Assembly: GCF_027571385.1 (NCBI RefSeq)
Contig: NZ_CP085636.1
Coordinates: forward strand, 2,046,001 to 2,110,000
Direction: 5' to 3'
Length of the DNA stretch: 64,000 nucleotides
Source: Shewanella sp. MTB7
Lineage (GTDB): Bacteria; Pseudomonadota; Gammaproteobacteria; Enterobacterales; Shewanellaceae
The position numbers were made by a program, and so were the translations under genes. The notes beneath the pieces are model-generated. The model worked only from the letters and a program-made list of their open reading frames with translations, was not told the origin of the DNA and ran no database searches. Positions 47,755 through 57,177 of this stretch are shown one piece after another; position 1 is the stretch's first letter; the number at the start of each line of letters is the position of its first letter.

Positions 47755-48111
47755 ATAGACCTAGCAGAGTTAAGACTTTAAGTCTTAACTCTGTCATAAA
47801 TTTATTTTCGTGAGATCTATTCTACTTCCCTTCAACTGCTCTGAGCTTAACGCTTATCTTATTTTCTCCCTCCTAAGTTCTGATTGTTTTGCACAGTAAG
47901 TCATCAATATTAATCGCGGTCTCCTGTTGAAGTATTGTATTGGTAATTTCGGTAAAAGCAGTTGATTAAGCTTGCTCTCAGGGTTTTTGGCTTGCTTAAT
48001 CGTGTCTCAGTCGATATTTTAGCTAATAATGGTGGCAATGTACCGTAGGCGTAACATCGAAACAAAATCATCATTTCTATATTTTCTTTACCATTCATTA
48101 AGGGAGTAATA
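47755..48111. other. intergenic region with a 14-bp palindromic hairpin
   Basis: Just after dsdA lies a near-perfect palindrome CAGAGTTAAGACTT-T-AAGTCTTAACTCTG (47765-47793) followed by a T-rich stretch; it probably ends the dsdXA transcript. The remaining about 300 bp up to the HELTH lipoprotein gene holds no gene I can support. A minus-strand open frame at 47910-48098 looks like chance. Confidence 0.6.
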
Positions 48112-48738
48112 ATGAGATTTATTTTATTGTTTTTGATTACTATAGCGCTGACAGGTTGTTCTTGGGTAGCATGGCGAGGTTATGATGACCCAATAATGAC
48201 TCCAGCACCTGGCAGTTATGTAAAAGTGCCAGGGGGGTGTTTTGATATTGGCGTTCAGAATTTAAACGCAAAGCAAAAGCTAGCCATTCTTGGGGCGGCA
48301 AAGACAGTTTGTTCCGTGTGGATGAGTGAAGGTTTTAAAGCGCGAGTCATGTCACAAGAGTGGCTGGCCAGCTGTGATTTGAAGGCTAGCGACTCTAAAG
48401 ACTTTATCTCTGGCAGTGAGGTGTACCATTTGTTGGAGAAACAGAGACCAGAAGTATTTTCGGTTAACCCTAAAGATCCTTGGATGGCCATCGCTCAAGC
48501 TCAAAGATCCGATACTGACCATACACGTAACAGAGTGGCGATACAGCCTTCAAGGATCAATCTATGGTATGCAGCAGAGGGTGTAGATCGCGGCGCACTA
48601 ATCAATACGCTTGCCCATGAGTTAACCCACCTTAAGTCATCCCTATTTCGAGACCGCGGTCATGGTTCTAATGACTGCCCCGATGTTAAACTCGTTAGTT
48701 ACGGTATCGGTAATTTAACTGAAGAGCTGGCCAAATAA
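48112..48738 (+). CDS. putative lipoprotein with HELTH zinc motif
   Basis: 208 residues. Lipobox LTGC near residue 16, then a Trp/Arg-rich stretch and a C-terminal ALINTLAHELTHLKSSLF (about 164-181), which fits an HExxH zinc-binding helix. Cysteines lie near residues 44, 63, 86 and 186. I do not recognise the family. The motif and the lipid anchor suggest an envelope metallopeptidase-like protein, but no third ligand can be named. Confidence 0.6.
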   Translation: MRFILLFLITIALTGCSWVAWRGYDDPIMTPAPGSYVKVPGGCFDIGVQNLNAKQKLAILGAAKTVCSVWMSEGFKARVMSQEWLASCDLKASDSKDFISGSEVYHLLEKQRPEVFSVNPKDPWMAIAQAQRSDTDHTRNRVAIQPSRINLWYAAEGVDRGALINTLAHELTHLKSSLFRDRGHGSNDCPDVKLVSYGIGNLTEELAK

Positions 48739-48939
48739 TCTGAACACGGTTTAAACCAGAGTGTTTCATTGACGCTTACGGGTGTTGATCTTTTTCTCAT
48801 TAAAGAGGTTAAAGTAAATTCGCTTTGGCCTCTTTATTTGTGTGAAGCTTGGTTCATTTTTATTTATCAAATCTTAATATTAAGCTTATTTGGCTTTTAG
48901 ATTGTAATGTTAAGTTGAACAGAACATATAGGTGTTGGA

Positions 48940-49488
48940 ATGAGTGTGGAGCATTTTAAGGGTAAATATGAAGTTGAGCTTAAGTATCGGTTGAATTCGA
49001 AAACTGATTTTTTGCGAACATTAAATACGCTCTCTTATGAGATAATGTTTGAGGACAATACGGATTCAGATTGGTATTTTGATACGCCAGAGCAGACGCT
49101 TCTGTCGGAGAAAAAGAGCCTTTGCATACGAGAAGTTGAACCATTTGGCATCAAGTTGTGGATTGTTAAAGGGCCTGAGCTCGATCGCTGTGAGGCGACC
49201 AATATTACCAATTCTGATGCTGCTAAAAGCATGTTGATGAATATGGGCTACCAAGTTTCTCTTGTCATGAAAAAAACACGCAGCATTTATTTTATTGGCC
49301 AGTTTCATATCACGTTAGATTATCTTGAAGGGATTGGCGATTTTGCTGAGTTTGCGATTATGACTAATGACGAATCTCAGCTTGAAGCTTATAGGTACGA
49401 GCTGGAAGGTTTAGCGCGAAAATTCAGCCTCAATACTGCCGATCTTGAGCACAAATCATATCGCACCCTATTCACTGAAAATCAGTAA
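48940..49488 (+). CDS. CYTH-domain protein (class IV adenylate cyclase-like)
   Basis: 182 residues. The CYTH signature ExExK is present at the start (YEVELKYRL), followed by DTPEQTLLSEKKSLCIREVEPFGIKLWIVKGPELDRCEA, IYFIGQFHITLDYLEGIGDFAEFAI. The pattern fits CyaB/class IV adenylate cyclases of about 180 residues. Related CYTH enzymes are inorganic triphosphatases or thiamine triphosphatases, so cAMP production is likely but not proven. Confidence 0.8.
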   Translation: MSVEHFKGKYEVELKYRLNSKTDFLRTLNTLSYEIMFEDNTDSDWYFDTPEQTLLSEKKSLCIREVEPFGIKLWIVKGPELDRCEATNITNSDAAKSMLMNMGYQVSLVMKKTRSIYFIGQFHITLDYLEGIGDFAEFAIMTNDESQLEAYRYELEGLARKFSLNTADLEHKSYRTLFTENQ

Positions 49489-49526
49489 CAACTTGATATT
49501 TAATATATTAGATAACATTGGGATCT

Positions 49527-49575
49527 CTCTGTACCATGGACGATAGCAGTGCACCTTATCGTCCATGGTACAGAG
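49527..49575. repeat. perfect 19-bp inverted repeat
   Basis: CTCTGTACCATGGACGATA (49527-49545) and its exact complement (49557-49575) with an 11-nt loop lie between two convergent genes. There is no T-run on either side. It may be a bidirectional terminator or a mobile-element trace. Confidence 0.85.
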
Positions 49576-49583
49576 CTGATTTG

Positions 49584-50351
49584 TTAGCGCTTTACGCAAA
49601 CAAATATAGCATTACCAGAAACCTGATCCCAAGGGGCGATTTTGTCATAATTATGTTCAAAAATATGCACCTCAAAATAGGGTTGTAATAGTTGCTCTAG
49701 CTCATCAAAACCGATGGCTACCATGGGATGCTCATCATGCCAAACTTGAGTATTATCTAATGTACTTTTTTCAATGCAGAGTTTCAGTGATTGCCTCTCA
49801 CCTTCTCCGCAGTAATTCCAACCTGAAGTGAAGGTAAAGTGACTGTCACCATATTCAGCAGTGTGTCTAACAAAGATGCTATTATCTATCTCACTTTTGC
49901 CCACGGTATTAAAGCAAAATACTCCCTTCTCAGTGAGTGCGTTGTACACACTAAAGATGCAGTCATTCAATTTTTCAATCCCATCACTGTAGTGAATGGA
50001 GTAAAGAAAGCAGCTGATTAAATCTAATGGTTGCTCAACGTAAAAGTCACACATATCCCCTAAGATAAACTCAGCCTCTGGGCAGCGCATTTGAGCTAAG
50101 TCTAACATGGGCTGATTGATATCTAATCCACGACTTTGAAACCCACTATCGATAAAGTGTCGAATATGAGGTCCTGTACCACAAGCTAGATCCAAATGGG
50201 CGATACCACCATTGCCGAATAGTCGATGTAATCTGCGGATATGATCGCTTTGTGCTTGGTAATTGATGTCCGCACACATTAAATCGTAGTAGTCGGATAA
50301 GTCAGAATATAACGCGGTTGAAGATGTACTTCTATTTTGAGTGAGGGACAA
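49584..50351 (-). CDS. class I SAM-dependent methyltransferase
   Basis: 255 residues with the Rossmann methyltransferase fold: HLDLACGTGPHIRHFIDSGF (motif I, about 57-76), GLDINQPMLDLA (motif II), FILGDMCDF, and LISCFLYSIHY. The substrate is not visible; small-molecule targets are typical. It is convergent to the CYTH gene across a perfect inverted repeat. Confidence 0.85.
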   Translation of the reverse strand: MSLTQNRSTSSTALYSDLSDYYDLMCADINYQAQSDHIRRLHRLFGNGGIAHLDLACGTGPHIRHFIDSGFQSRGLDINQPMLDLAQMRCPEAEFILGDMCDFYVEQPLDLISCFLYSIHYSDGIEKLNDCIFSVYNALTEKGVFCFNTVGKSEIDNSIFVRHTAEYGDSHFTFTSGWNYCGEGERQSLKLCIEKSTLDNTQVWHDEHPMVAIGFDELEQLLQPYFEVHIFEHNYDKIAPWDQVSGNAIFVCVKR

Positions 50352-50694
50352 GGGGTTTTACCAGCAAAATAAAGGGTGGCGAATATTATATTAATCGCCC
50401 TAAATTGCGAAGTGGATAGAGAGTGGTTCAGCTGATGATTTTATCAAGATTGTGATGCAACAAACCTTTTAGAGCCTCTTATAACCATCTCTTGATAGTT
50501 TTACCCTGTTTGTCTAAGCTCATATCCAGATGAAGCTGGGCTAATGAATGATGAGCTGTTGTGAAATTGTTTAACCTTGAGTTTGGCAATCAAAAGCACG
50601 CCTGAGTGACAAAGCACACATAACTAAGCAATATCTGTGGGAGACAATTTGAGTTTACGTATAATCGAGCCCAATTTGCCATAGAGAGTAGAGT
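50352..50694. other. 343-bp divergent intergenic region
   Basis: Region between the divergently transcribed methyltransferase and acetyltransferase genes. I see no gene, no clear stem-loop and no repeat. Confidence 0.4.
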
Positions 50695-51159
50695 ATGCAA
50701 TCCCTTTACCTACGAGATGATTGTGTCATTGTCGCGGTCAATGACGACAATTTAATGCCATTATTAGCGTTATCTCTAGCACCAGCACAGCAAGGGTTTA
50801 TTGAAACCATCAGTGATTGTTTAGCGGAAGCGAAACATGAGCATCGCTTTATTCCCGTAGCATTATATTATCACCAGCAACTTGTTGGTTTTGCAATGTT
50901 TGGTGAGTTTCATGAACCGCAACAGCGGATTTGGTTTGATCGATTTTTAATTGATATTCACTTTCAAGGTCAAGGACTGGGTAAACGTTTTGCTGAGTTA
51001 GTGATGAGTTATTTATATCAACGTTATAGCGTCAATGAACTTTATTTAAGTGTGTATGCTGACAACCTTCATGCCATCAAGCTATACCAACAACTCGGCT
51101 TTGCTTTCAATGGTGAGCAAGACCACAATGGTGAGTTAGTCATGTGTTGTATCTATTGA
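50695..51159 (+). CDS. GNAT-family N-acetyltransferase
   Basis: 154 residues. The acetyl-CoA site is clear: IWFDRFLIDIHFQGQGLGKRFAELVMSYLYQRY (QGQGLGKR), then LYLSVYADNLHAIKLYQQLGFAFNGE. It resembles spermidine- or amine-acetylating members of the family by this tail, but the substrate is not certain. ATG 50695 follows GAGAGTAGAG. Confidence 0.85.
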   Translation: MQSLYLRDDCVIVAVNDDNLMPLLALSLAPAQQGFIETISDCLAEAKHEHRFIPVALYYHQQLVGFAMFGEFHEPQQRIWFDRFLIDIHFQGQGLGKRFAELVMSYLYQRYSVNELYLSVYADNLHAIKLYQQLGFAFNGEQDHNGELVMCCIY

Positions 51160-51249
51160 TAAATGTCCCTTGTTTAAAGTATGGTGTGGCACATATGTTA
51201 AAAGGCTTTGTAAACCAATAGCATATTGAAAGCTTGCTACAAACTCAGT

Positions 51250-51606
51250 TTATGTTGCTTGAATATGAGCTTTAGGCTGAGTTTGGTACTGGATTTGATT
51301 GTTGAAAGCACTGGACGAGGTCTCTACTGTTATCGCAACGAGAATTCCGCCAAGCATGATTCCAAAAGCAGCGATAAACACAGAGATTATCTTTGATGCT
51401 TTTTTTAGCGGCTTAATATCACCGTATCCAACAGTTAAAGCTGTGATAAAGGCCCAATATATCGCATCAAATTTGCTCCAGGATTCAATGTGTCCAACCA
51501 TTAGCCCTAAAAATACGATTAACATAACCATCATTATCAATATTGGGGACATAAGGTAAACGCCCAACGAAAATATTTGAATAAATGTAAACCTGCTGTT
51601 TTGCAA
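51250..51606 (-). CDS. small two-helix potassium channel protein
   Basis: 118 residues: two membrane helices (about 14-35 and 75-95) around a pore loop with the selectivity filter TVGYGD. No cytoplasmic regulatory domain is present. It should form a homotetrameric K+ channel in the inner membrane. Confidence 0.88.
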   Translation of the reverse strand: MQNSRFTFIQIFSLGVYLMSPILIMMVMLIVFLGLMVGHIESWSKFDAIYWAFITALTVGYGDIKPLKKASKIISVFIAAFGIMLGGILVAITVETSSSAFNNQIQYQTQPKAHIQAT

Positions 51607-51806
51607 AGATAATTAACTAGATAGCCAAATAATGCCAACAAGTGCTTTACCACTGAGTTCTGTAAGTACCACGGAGAAAGCAGCAGCGACAATCATAGTT
51701 GCTGTCAACTATAGTACTTTCTGTTTATCTACTCGTTCCTGATTTTAATTTAAGGTGTAGTGAGCTTGTTCACTATTAATCTTGTCTCTTATCAGGAGTG
51801 AGTAAA

Positions 51807-51878
51807 ATGAAAAAAGTCATATTTTATATATTTTGGATTACCTTCAGTTCAATAATATTGATGGCTCAGGGATCATGA
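51807..51878 (+). CDS. 23-residue hydrophobic leader ORF coupled to the permease
   Basis: ATG 51807 follows a strong AGGAG (51794-51798). The frame encodes MKKVIFYIFWITFSSIILMA and three more residues, then TGA. The stop overlaps the ATG of the permease gene (ATGA, 51875-51878), so both are translationally coupled. The strong ribosome site lies before this ORF and not before the permease. It could be a small membrane peptide or a translational leader. Confidence 0.6.
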   Translation: MKKVIFYIFWITFSSIILMAQGS

Positions 51879-53089
51879 GTATTATTAACTTTGTTATCGT
51901 GGCAGTATTTATCGTTTCATTTGTGTTACTCATCACTCCTAAATTAACAAATCAAAAAGCATGGTCCGCTACCGTGACTCCACTTGCTTCAATTATAGGT
52001 AGCGGATTTTTAGTTTCAGTGCCACTGCTTGCAAGTGCAATCGGAATTTGGGCTGTATTGGCGATTATAGTGTTGACAGCACTAACTTATTTGATAGGCG
52101 GAGCGATCAGATATAATATTCACTTCGGTGATACCATGTTTAAATCTCCTAAAATCAGTCTTGGGATCAAGACTGTAGAAACTTTGTCTCATTTGGTTCT
52201 CATTGGTGCATATTTTATTTCTGTCGGCTATTACTTAGTCTTGTTGTCAGTATTTAGTTTTAAACTATTGGGCTTGGATGACCCATTTTTAGGTAAAGTG
52301 ATTGCTAGTGCTATCGTGGTTCTAATCTGTGCAGTTGGCACATTTAAAGGATTATCAGGCGTTGAGAAAGCTGAAAAATACACAGTTAGCGCAAATCTAG
52401 CCGCTATTGCAGCTATGCTCATCGGTTTGCTGATTTTTGGATTTGATTTACCGAATGGATACAGCTGGAGTGCTGCCGCTAAGCAAGATCATGCCTATGA
52501 TTGGGATACTCTCCGTTTCGTGATGGGCTTGTTAGTCATAGTTCAAGGGTTTGAAATTACGCGATTCATGGGACAGATGTACGATGCTGAAACGAGAATT
52601 TCTGCCATGAAACGATCGCAAAAAATCTCTTCAATTGTGTATGTCGTTTTCTTTATTTTGATGGTGCCTCTATTTCCTTATTTTCCTTTAAAAGCTGATG
52701 TCGCGGGCGTTATAGAAGTATTAGGTCGGGTAACACCTTGGTTACCATTTATTGTCATGGGGGGAGCGATTGCTAGCCAGTTTAGTGCATCCGTTGCCGA
52801 CTCTATAGGTGCTAGCGGGTTAATCAGCGATACAACGCATCAGAAGATCACCCCAAAGCGTGCTTATATCCTCATCGGTTTGGCATCGGTGTTTGTCATT
52901 TGGGAAACGGATGTTCTGTCTATTATTACTTTAGCCTCACGCGCTTTTGCACTTTTTTATGGGCTGCAATGTGTGGTCGCAAGTTTAATTGCGCGTGATC
53001 GCAGTGAGCTTAGACGTTCGTTTGGCTACGGTTTTCTGGCCCTATTGGCATTTTCAATTGCTATTTTAGGCATTCCAGCAGGAGGCTAA
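51875..53089 (+). CDS. APC-like multi-pass transporter, substrate unknown
   Basis: 404 residues from ATG 51875 with about 11 membrane segments. The start region reads TPLASIIGSGFLVSVPLLASAIGIW, like the first helix of APC-superfamily amino-acid permeases (broken helix with GSG). Later parts: VMGLLVIVQGFEITRFMGQMYDAETR, then IVMGGAIASQFSASVADSIGASG. I cannot assign a substrate. The start overlaps a short leader ORF, which carries the only good ribosome site. Confidence 0.7.
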   Translation: MSIINFVIVAVFIVSFVLLITPKLTNQKAWSATVTPLASIIGSGFLVSVPLLASAIGIWAVLAIIVLTALTYLIGGAIRYNIHFGDTMFKSPKISLGIKTVETLSHLVLIGAYFISVGYYLVLLSVFSFKLLGLDDPFLGKVIASAIVVLICAVGTFKGLSGVEKAEKYTVSANLAAIAAMLIGLLIFGFDLPNGYSWSAAAKQDHAYDWDTLRFVMGLLVIVQGFEITRFMGQMYDAETRISAMKRSQKISSIVYVVFFILMVPLFPYFPLKADVAGVIEVLGRVTPWLPFIVMGGAIASQFSASVADSIGASGLISDTTHQKITPKRAYILIGLASVFVIWETDVLSIITLASRAFALFYGLQCVVASLIARDRSELRRSFGYGFLALLAFSIAILGIPAGG

Positions 53090-53260
53090 CTTGTCACGTG
53101 CAAATGATGGAGTACAACCACGTTCAGTGAGTGGCTGAATGTGTGGGGGAAGGTTGTCCATCATTATCATTTAATGTCTTCTGTAAGAAATTGATATCAA
53201 CGAAGCTATGGTATTCAGCAAATCACCAAATACCAATCCAGCCCAATGAACCCAATGGCA

Positions 53261-53298
53261 GTTTATAGAGGGAGTTTATAGAGGGAGTTTATAGTGCC
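53261..53298 (+). repeat. 13-bp direct tandem repeat, about three copies
   Basis: GTTTATAGAGGGA occurs twice in a row from 53261 and is followed by a partial third copy (GTTTATAG). It lies next to the transposase scrap at 53310, within the 416-bp gene-poor stretch 53090-53505. Confidence 0.75.
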
Positions 53299-53309
53299 AG
53301 CCATGTTCT

Positions 53310-53423
53310 ATGCGTGATTTTAATTGTTGGACTGACGAAGAAGTCGTTGAGCACTGGCATCAGATATTCAAAGGGACTGACATCACTCAAAAGTTTGCTA
53401 AAGGTGAAGTGATGAAAGAGTAA
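53310..53423 (+). pseudogene. C-terminal scrap of a REP-associated (IS200-like Y1) transposase
   Basis: A 37-codon frame MRDFNCWTDEEVVEHWHQIF, then GTDITQKFAKGEVMKE and stop. The WTDEEVVEHWHQIFKGT pattern is typical of the region after the HUH core in REP-associated tyrosine transposases. The catalytic part is gone. The rest of the 53090-53505 gap holds nothing else I can name. Confidence 0.6.
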
Positions 53424-53505
53424 AGCTTAATAGTTTAAAGCATTCGATTGCACAATATCGGAAGTAGATTCTGAGTCAAAAAAGTCCTGTCTGAATCTCT
53501 ATTGG

Positions 53506-54201
53506 TTATGGCAGCTCAAATATGAGTGCAGTAACCAGTTCGGTGCCAGTATTTTTAAAAAACAGTTGAGCTTGCTCTTCGACCTTTGCTCCATCGCCTG
53601 GCTTAAGTTCAGTGGAGTCTAACGACAGCTGTCCGGATACTAGATGAACGTACACTCGACGGCCTCTCTCTATCTCAAATGTGAGTTGTGACTGTGTATC
53701 TAGAATCAATTGATGTAACTTGGCATCTTGCTTAATGAGCAATGTGCCATCTTCACCGGTTGGGGACGCTATGGTCGTTAAGCCAATCTGACGGCCAAAG
53801 TTTTTTTGTTGATATCCCGGTTTACCATCAAAAGAGTTCGGTTGGATCCAAATTTGCAAAAAGCGTAATTGATCATCAATAGAGCCATTGTATTCGCTGT
53901 GATAAACGCCTTTTCCTGCCGACATCAATTGAAATTCACCAGCGGGAAGGTTCTGAATGTTACCTTCACTATCCTTATGTTCGATAGTACCTTCAATAAC
54001 ATAGCTGATAATTTCCATATCTCGATGGTCGTGAGTATCAAAACCAGCTCCCGGCTGTACTACATCGTCGTTAATCACGCGCAGCTCTGAAAACCCCATG
54101 TGTTGTGGGTCGTAATAGTTAGCAAATGAAAATGTATGTTTGCTGTCTAGCCAGCCAAAGTTTGCTCGGCCTCGGTCTTGTGAGTGACGTACTGTGATCA
54201 T
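53506..54201 (-). CDS. pirin-family protein
   Basis: 231 residues of the bicupin pirin family: FGWLDSKHTFSFANYYDPQHMGFSELRVINDD, GFDTHDHRDMEIISYVIEGTIEHKDS and QLMSAGKGVYHSEYN, with the metal-binding His residues (THDHRDME, YHSE). Family members include YhhW, a quercetinase; others modulate redox or dehydrogenase complexes. It is 36 bp downstream of DoxX on the same strand, so they form an operon. Confidence 0.92.
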   Translation of the reverse strand: MITVRHSQDRGRANFGWLDSKHTFSFANYYDPQHMGFSELRVINDDVVQPGAGFDTHDHRDMEIISYVIEGTIEHKDSEGNIQNLPAGEFQLMSAGKGVYHSEYNGSIDDQLRFLQIWIQPNSFDGKPGYQQKNFGRQIGLTTIASPTGEDGTLLIKQDAKLHQLILDTQSQLTFEIERGRRVYVHLVSGQLSLDSTELKPGDGAKVEEQAQLFFKNTGTELVTALIFELP

Positions 54202-54237
54202 ATTCTTTCTCCTTTGGCTAAACCTTATTAATGCTAT

Positions 54238-54681
54238 TTAAGCGAGTTTGTTTACGATAGCGCTATCTAGGCCAAATTTACCAGCGCCTGAGAATGCGAG
54301 TGAAATACTGACAGCCAATAGTACTAGACCAAATTCATAGCCGTTGTTTGACATAAATAGGCCATTGTCAGAGTGTACTGCAAAGATCGCTACCATCATG
54401 GTAAATGCCGTTAGTAGTGCAGCAGGGCGAGTCAGCAAGCCAAGCAATAGAGCTAGACCACCGAAAAATTCTGCACTTCCAGCTAAGAATGCCATCAGCA
54501 TACCTGGGCCAAGACCGATTGAGTCCATCCACTGGCCAGTACCTTCAAGGCCATAGCCGCCAAACCAACCAAATAGCTTCTGTGAACCATGTGCCATAAA
54601 AATCACTCCTACAGGGATCCTTAGCGCGAGTGCGGCATAACCTGCTTTTGATTCTGTTACTCTTTTGATTAGTGCTTTCAT
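54238..54681 (-). CDS. DoxX-family membrane protein
   Basis: 147 residues with four membrane helices and the DoxX pattern RIPVGVIFMAHGSQKLFGWFGGYG, then GPGMLMAFLAGSAEFFGGLALLLGLLTRPAALL. It is often found with pirins and LysR regulators and has a proposed redox or quinone-linked role, not settled. The divergent LysR gene at 54829 probably controls the doxX-pirin pair. Confidence 0.9.
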   Translation of the reverse strand: MKALIKRVTESKAGYAALALRIPVGVIFMAHGSQKLFGWFGGYGLEGTGQWMDSIGLGPGMLMAFLAGSAEFFGGLALLLGLLTRPAALLTAFTMMVAIFAVHSDNGLFMSNNGYEFGLVLLAVSISLAFSGAGKFGLDSAIVNKLA

Positions 54682-54828
54682 GTTCTCTTCCTCAAATGTT
54701 TAAATGTCTGTTTCTTGCTAAGAGTTCGATACTCCTCAAGCATTGAAACCAAGTTTAGATGTGTTAGATTGAAGATAAAATTGGAATGATTTGTACATTT
54801 AGTTCAAATTATTTGAATGTGGAGAAGT

Positions 54829-55722
54829 ATGCATCACGCCATTACCATTGACGCGCTCAGGGCTCTGGACGCCATTGATAAAAAGGGCAGCTTTGCGGCA
54901 GCAGCTGAGTCACTCTATAAAGTGCCTTCTGCGTTGACCTATACCATTAAGAAGTTAGAACAGGATATGAATGTTGCTCTTTTTGATAGGTCAAAACAAA
55001 GGGCGCAGTTAACGCCGGCAGGACGATTGGTATTAGATCACGGTAGGGATATCTTGTTAGCCACTCATCGTTTAATGGATTCGGTACAACAACTTGAATC
55101 GGGGTGGGAGAGCAAAATTCGAATTGCACGAGATACCATCATTCCACAATCTCCCCTTTTCTCAGTCATTAAAGAGTTTAATAAACTTAAACAAAATGTG
55201 GAGCTCAATCTCGGGGTGGAAGTATTAGGGGGCGGCTGGGATGCCCTCCATAGTCGTCGTGCTGATATTGTCATTGGCGTGACTGGAGAGTTGCCTAAAG
55301 GTTTGTTCCAAACCCATAAGATAGGTTCCATTTCATTTGTTTTTGCTGTTTCCCCCAATCATCCATTGGCAAGTGTTGAAGGTGAGCTCGCAAGCACATT
55401 ATTAAGCGAGTACCCAGCGGTCGTGGTGTCAGACTCTTCGCAGTTACTTCCCGTGAGAGACAGCGGCTTGTTTAAGAGTCGACAAGTGATACGAGTTAAC
55501 TCTATGGAGTCTAAATTACTCGCTCAAGTTGAAGGGATAGCGATTGGTTTTTTGCCTGAGCATATGGCACGCCCTTACATAAATAAAGGCCTGTTAGTCG
55601 AGAAAAACTGCGCAATTCCGAGATCAAATCAAGATATCTTCATTGCCTGGCATAAAGACAATGAAGGTAGAGCATTCGATTGGTTTAAACAAAAGTTATG
55701 TGAAATTGAATGGGGGATTTGA
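54829..55722 (+). CDS. LysR-type regulator
   Basis: 297 residues from ATG 54829 (GGAG upstream; ATG 54817 is also in frame). The N-terminal winged helix is clear (ALRALDAIDKKGSFAAAAESLYKVPSALTYTIKKLEQDM region at about 8-47), followed by the effector domain. It is divergent from doxX-pirin, which it likely regulates; the 135-bp gap should contain both promoters. Effector unknown. Confidence 0.9.
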   Translation: MHHAITIDALRALDAIDKKGSFAAAAESLYKVPSALTYTIKKLEQDMNVALFDRSKQRAQLTPAGRLVLDHGRDILLATHRLMDSVQQLESGWESKIRIARDTIIPQSPLFSVIKEFNKLKQNVELNLGVEVLGGGWDALHSRRADIVIGVTGELPKGLFQTHKIGSISFVFAVSPNHPLASVEGELASTLLSEYPAVVVSDSSQLLPVRDSGLFKSRQVIRVNSMESKLLAQVEGIAIGFLPEHMARPYINKGLLVEKNCAIPRSNQDIFIAWHKDNEGRAFDWFKQKLCEIEWGI

Positions 55723-55728
55723 GGTTAA

Positions 55729-57057
55729 CTAAATAACTTTTGAGCGTAGCTCACCATCGAGCAATCTTGTGGTGAGCAGATCGCCTGTTTTGATATCTGC
55801 AGCATCCAGTAACACTTTACCTGACTCGTCTTGTGTGATGCTGTAACCGCGGCTTAGTGTGGCAAGCGGGCTGACCGTTTGCAGTTGATGGGCGCTGTTT
55901 TTTAATCTCATTTCGACATCATGCAACTTGTCTTTCATGCCATCGTTTAATCGTGTTGTTAAATAATCGAGGCGCTTGGATTCAAGGGTTAACCTGTGCT
56001 CGGGAGATTGTTGGCTCAGTCTGTGGTGCAAGTTTTGCTGCTTGATGGCTAAGGTATGTAATCGAGTGTTGAGTGCAGCGTTAAGGCGTAACTGCATCTC
56101 ATCAAACCTTTGTTCGAACTGCTCCAGTGTGCGCTTAGGATCGTGTCGGTGGAGACGGTTTTCAAGATTGCTGGTTCTTTGAATAGTTTTCAGCTGATAG
56201 TGCTGCCAACTTTGCTTTAATCGAGATAAACCCGCTGCCAGCTTGTGTGCTTTGTCGTCGGCATCTTTTGAAAGCAGCTCTGCGCCTGCTGAAGGAGTGG
56301 GTGCCCTTACATCGGCGACATAGTCGCTGATGGTGGTATCCACTTCATGACCAACGGCTGATACGATGGGTAGGGCACTGTTGTAGATGGCGTGGGCGAG
56401 ATCTTCGCTATTAAAACACCAGAGATCTTCAAGAGAACCACCACCACGGCTGAGCAGTAACACATCGACTTCTTGTCTGGCATTAGCAAGCTCGATGGCG
56501 CGGCAGATTAGTTTTGCTGCGGGCTCGCCCTGAACTTGGGTAGGATAAACCACCACTTCGATGGAGGGATCGCGTCTGGCTAATACATTGAGTACATCTC
56601 GGAGTGCTGCTCCAGTGGCTGAGGTGATCACGCCAATTTTACTGATATTAGTCGGCATTGGACGTTTGGTGTCGGTGGCAAACAGGCCTTCCGCTGCGAG
56701 CTTCATCTTTAAGGCTTCATACTGCTGGGCTAGCATGCCATCCCCGGCTGGCATCATAGATTCGAGAATAAGTTGATAATCGCCTCTTGGCTCATAAACA
56801 CTGATCGCCCCTTTTACCAATACTTGTTGGCCGTTGATGGGCTTAAAGGTGACAGAGCGATTCTTGCCTTTGAACATGGCGCAGCGAATTTGCGCGAAAT
56901 GGTCTTTGAGTGTTAAGTACCAATGGCCTGAACCGGGGGCTGCAAAGTTCGATATCTCTGCATTTAGCCAAACTTTACCCAATTCTCCTTCGAGAAGTTG
57001 GCGAACCTCGCCATTGAGACGGGAGACGGTGTAAACATTATTTTTTGGCTTATTCAT
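55729..57057 (-). CDS. xseA: exodeoxyribonuclease VII large subunit
   Basis: 442 residues. The N-terminal OB-fold ([43 protein letters not shown]) precedes the nuclease core ([70 protein letters not shown]) and the long C-terminal coiled coil. It degrades single-stranded DNA to acid-soluble fragments with XseB. It is divergent from guaB, the usual layout. Confidence 0.97.
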   Translation of the reverse strand: MNKPKNNVYTVSRLNGEVRQLLEGELGKVWLNAEISNFAAPGSGHWYLTLKDHFAQIRCAMFKGKNRSVTFKPINGQQVLVKGAISVYEPRGDYQLILESMMPAGDGMLAQQYEALKMKLAAEGLFATDTKRPMPTNISKIGVITSATGAALRDVLNVLARRDPSIEVVVYPTQVQGEPAAKLICRAIELANARQEVDVLLLSRGGGSLEDLWCFNSEDLAHAIYNSALPIVSAVGHEVDTTISDYVADVRAPTPSAGAELLSKDADDKAHKLAAGLSRLKQSWQHYQLKTIQRTSNLENRLHRHDPKRTLEQFEQRFDEMQLRLNAALNTRLHTLAIKQQNLHHRLSQQSPEHRLTLESKRLDYLTTRLNDGMKDKLHDVEMRLKNSAHQLQTVSPLATLSRGYSITQDESGKVLLDAADIKTGDLLTTRLLDGELRSKVI

Positions 57058-57177
57058 CAGTTTTTCACGCTTAATGGCACTTTTTTACTATTTTCCATTT
57101 ACCAAGCCAAATATGCAAGGTATAATCTCGCCGCAATATTTTCACCTTTATTTACTACTCTCTTGGGGAGATGTTGC

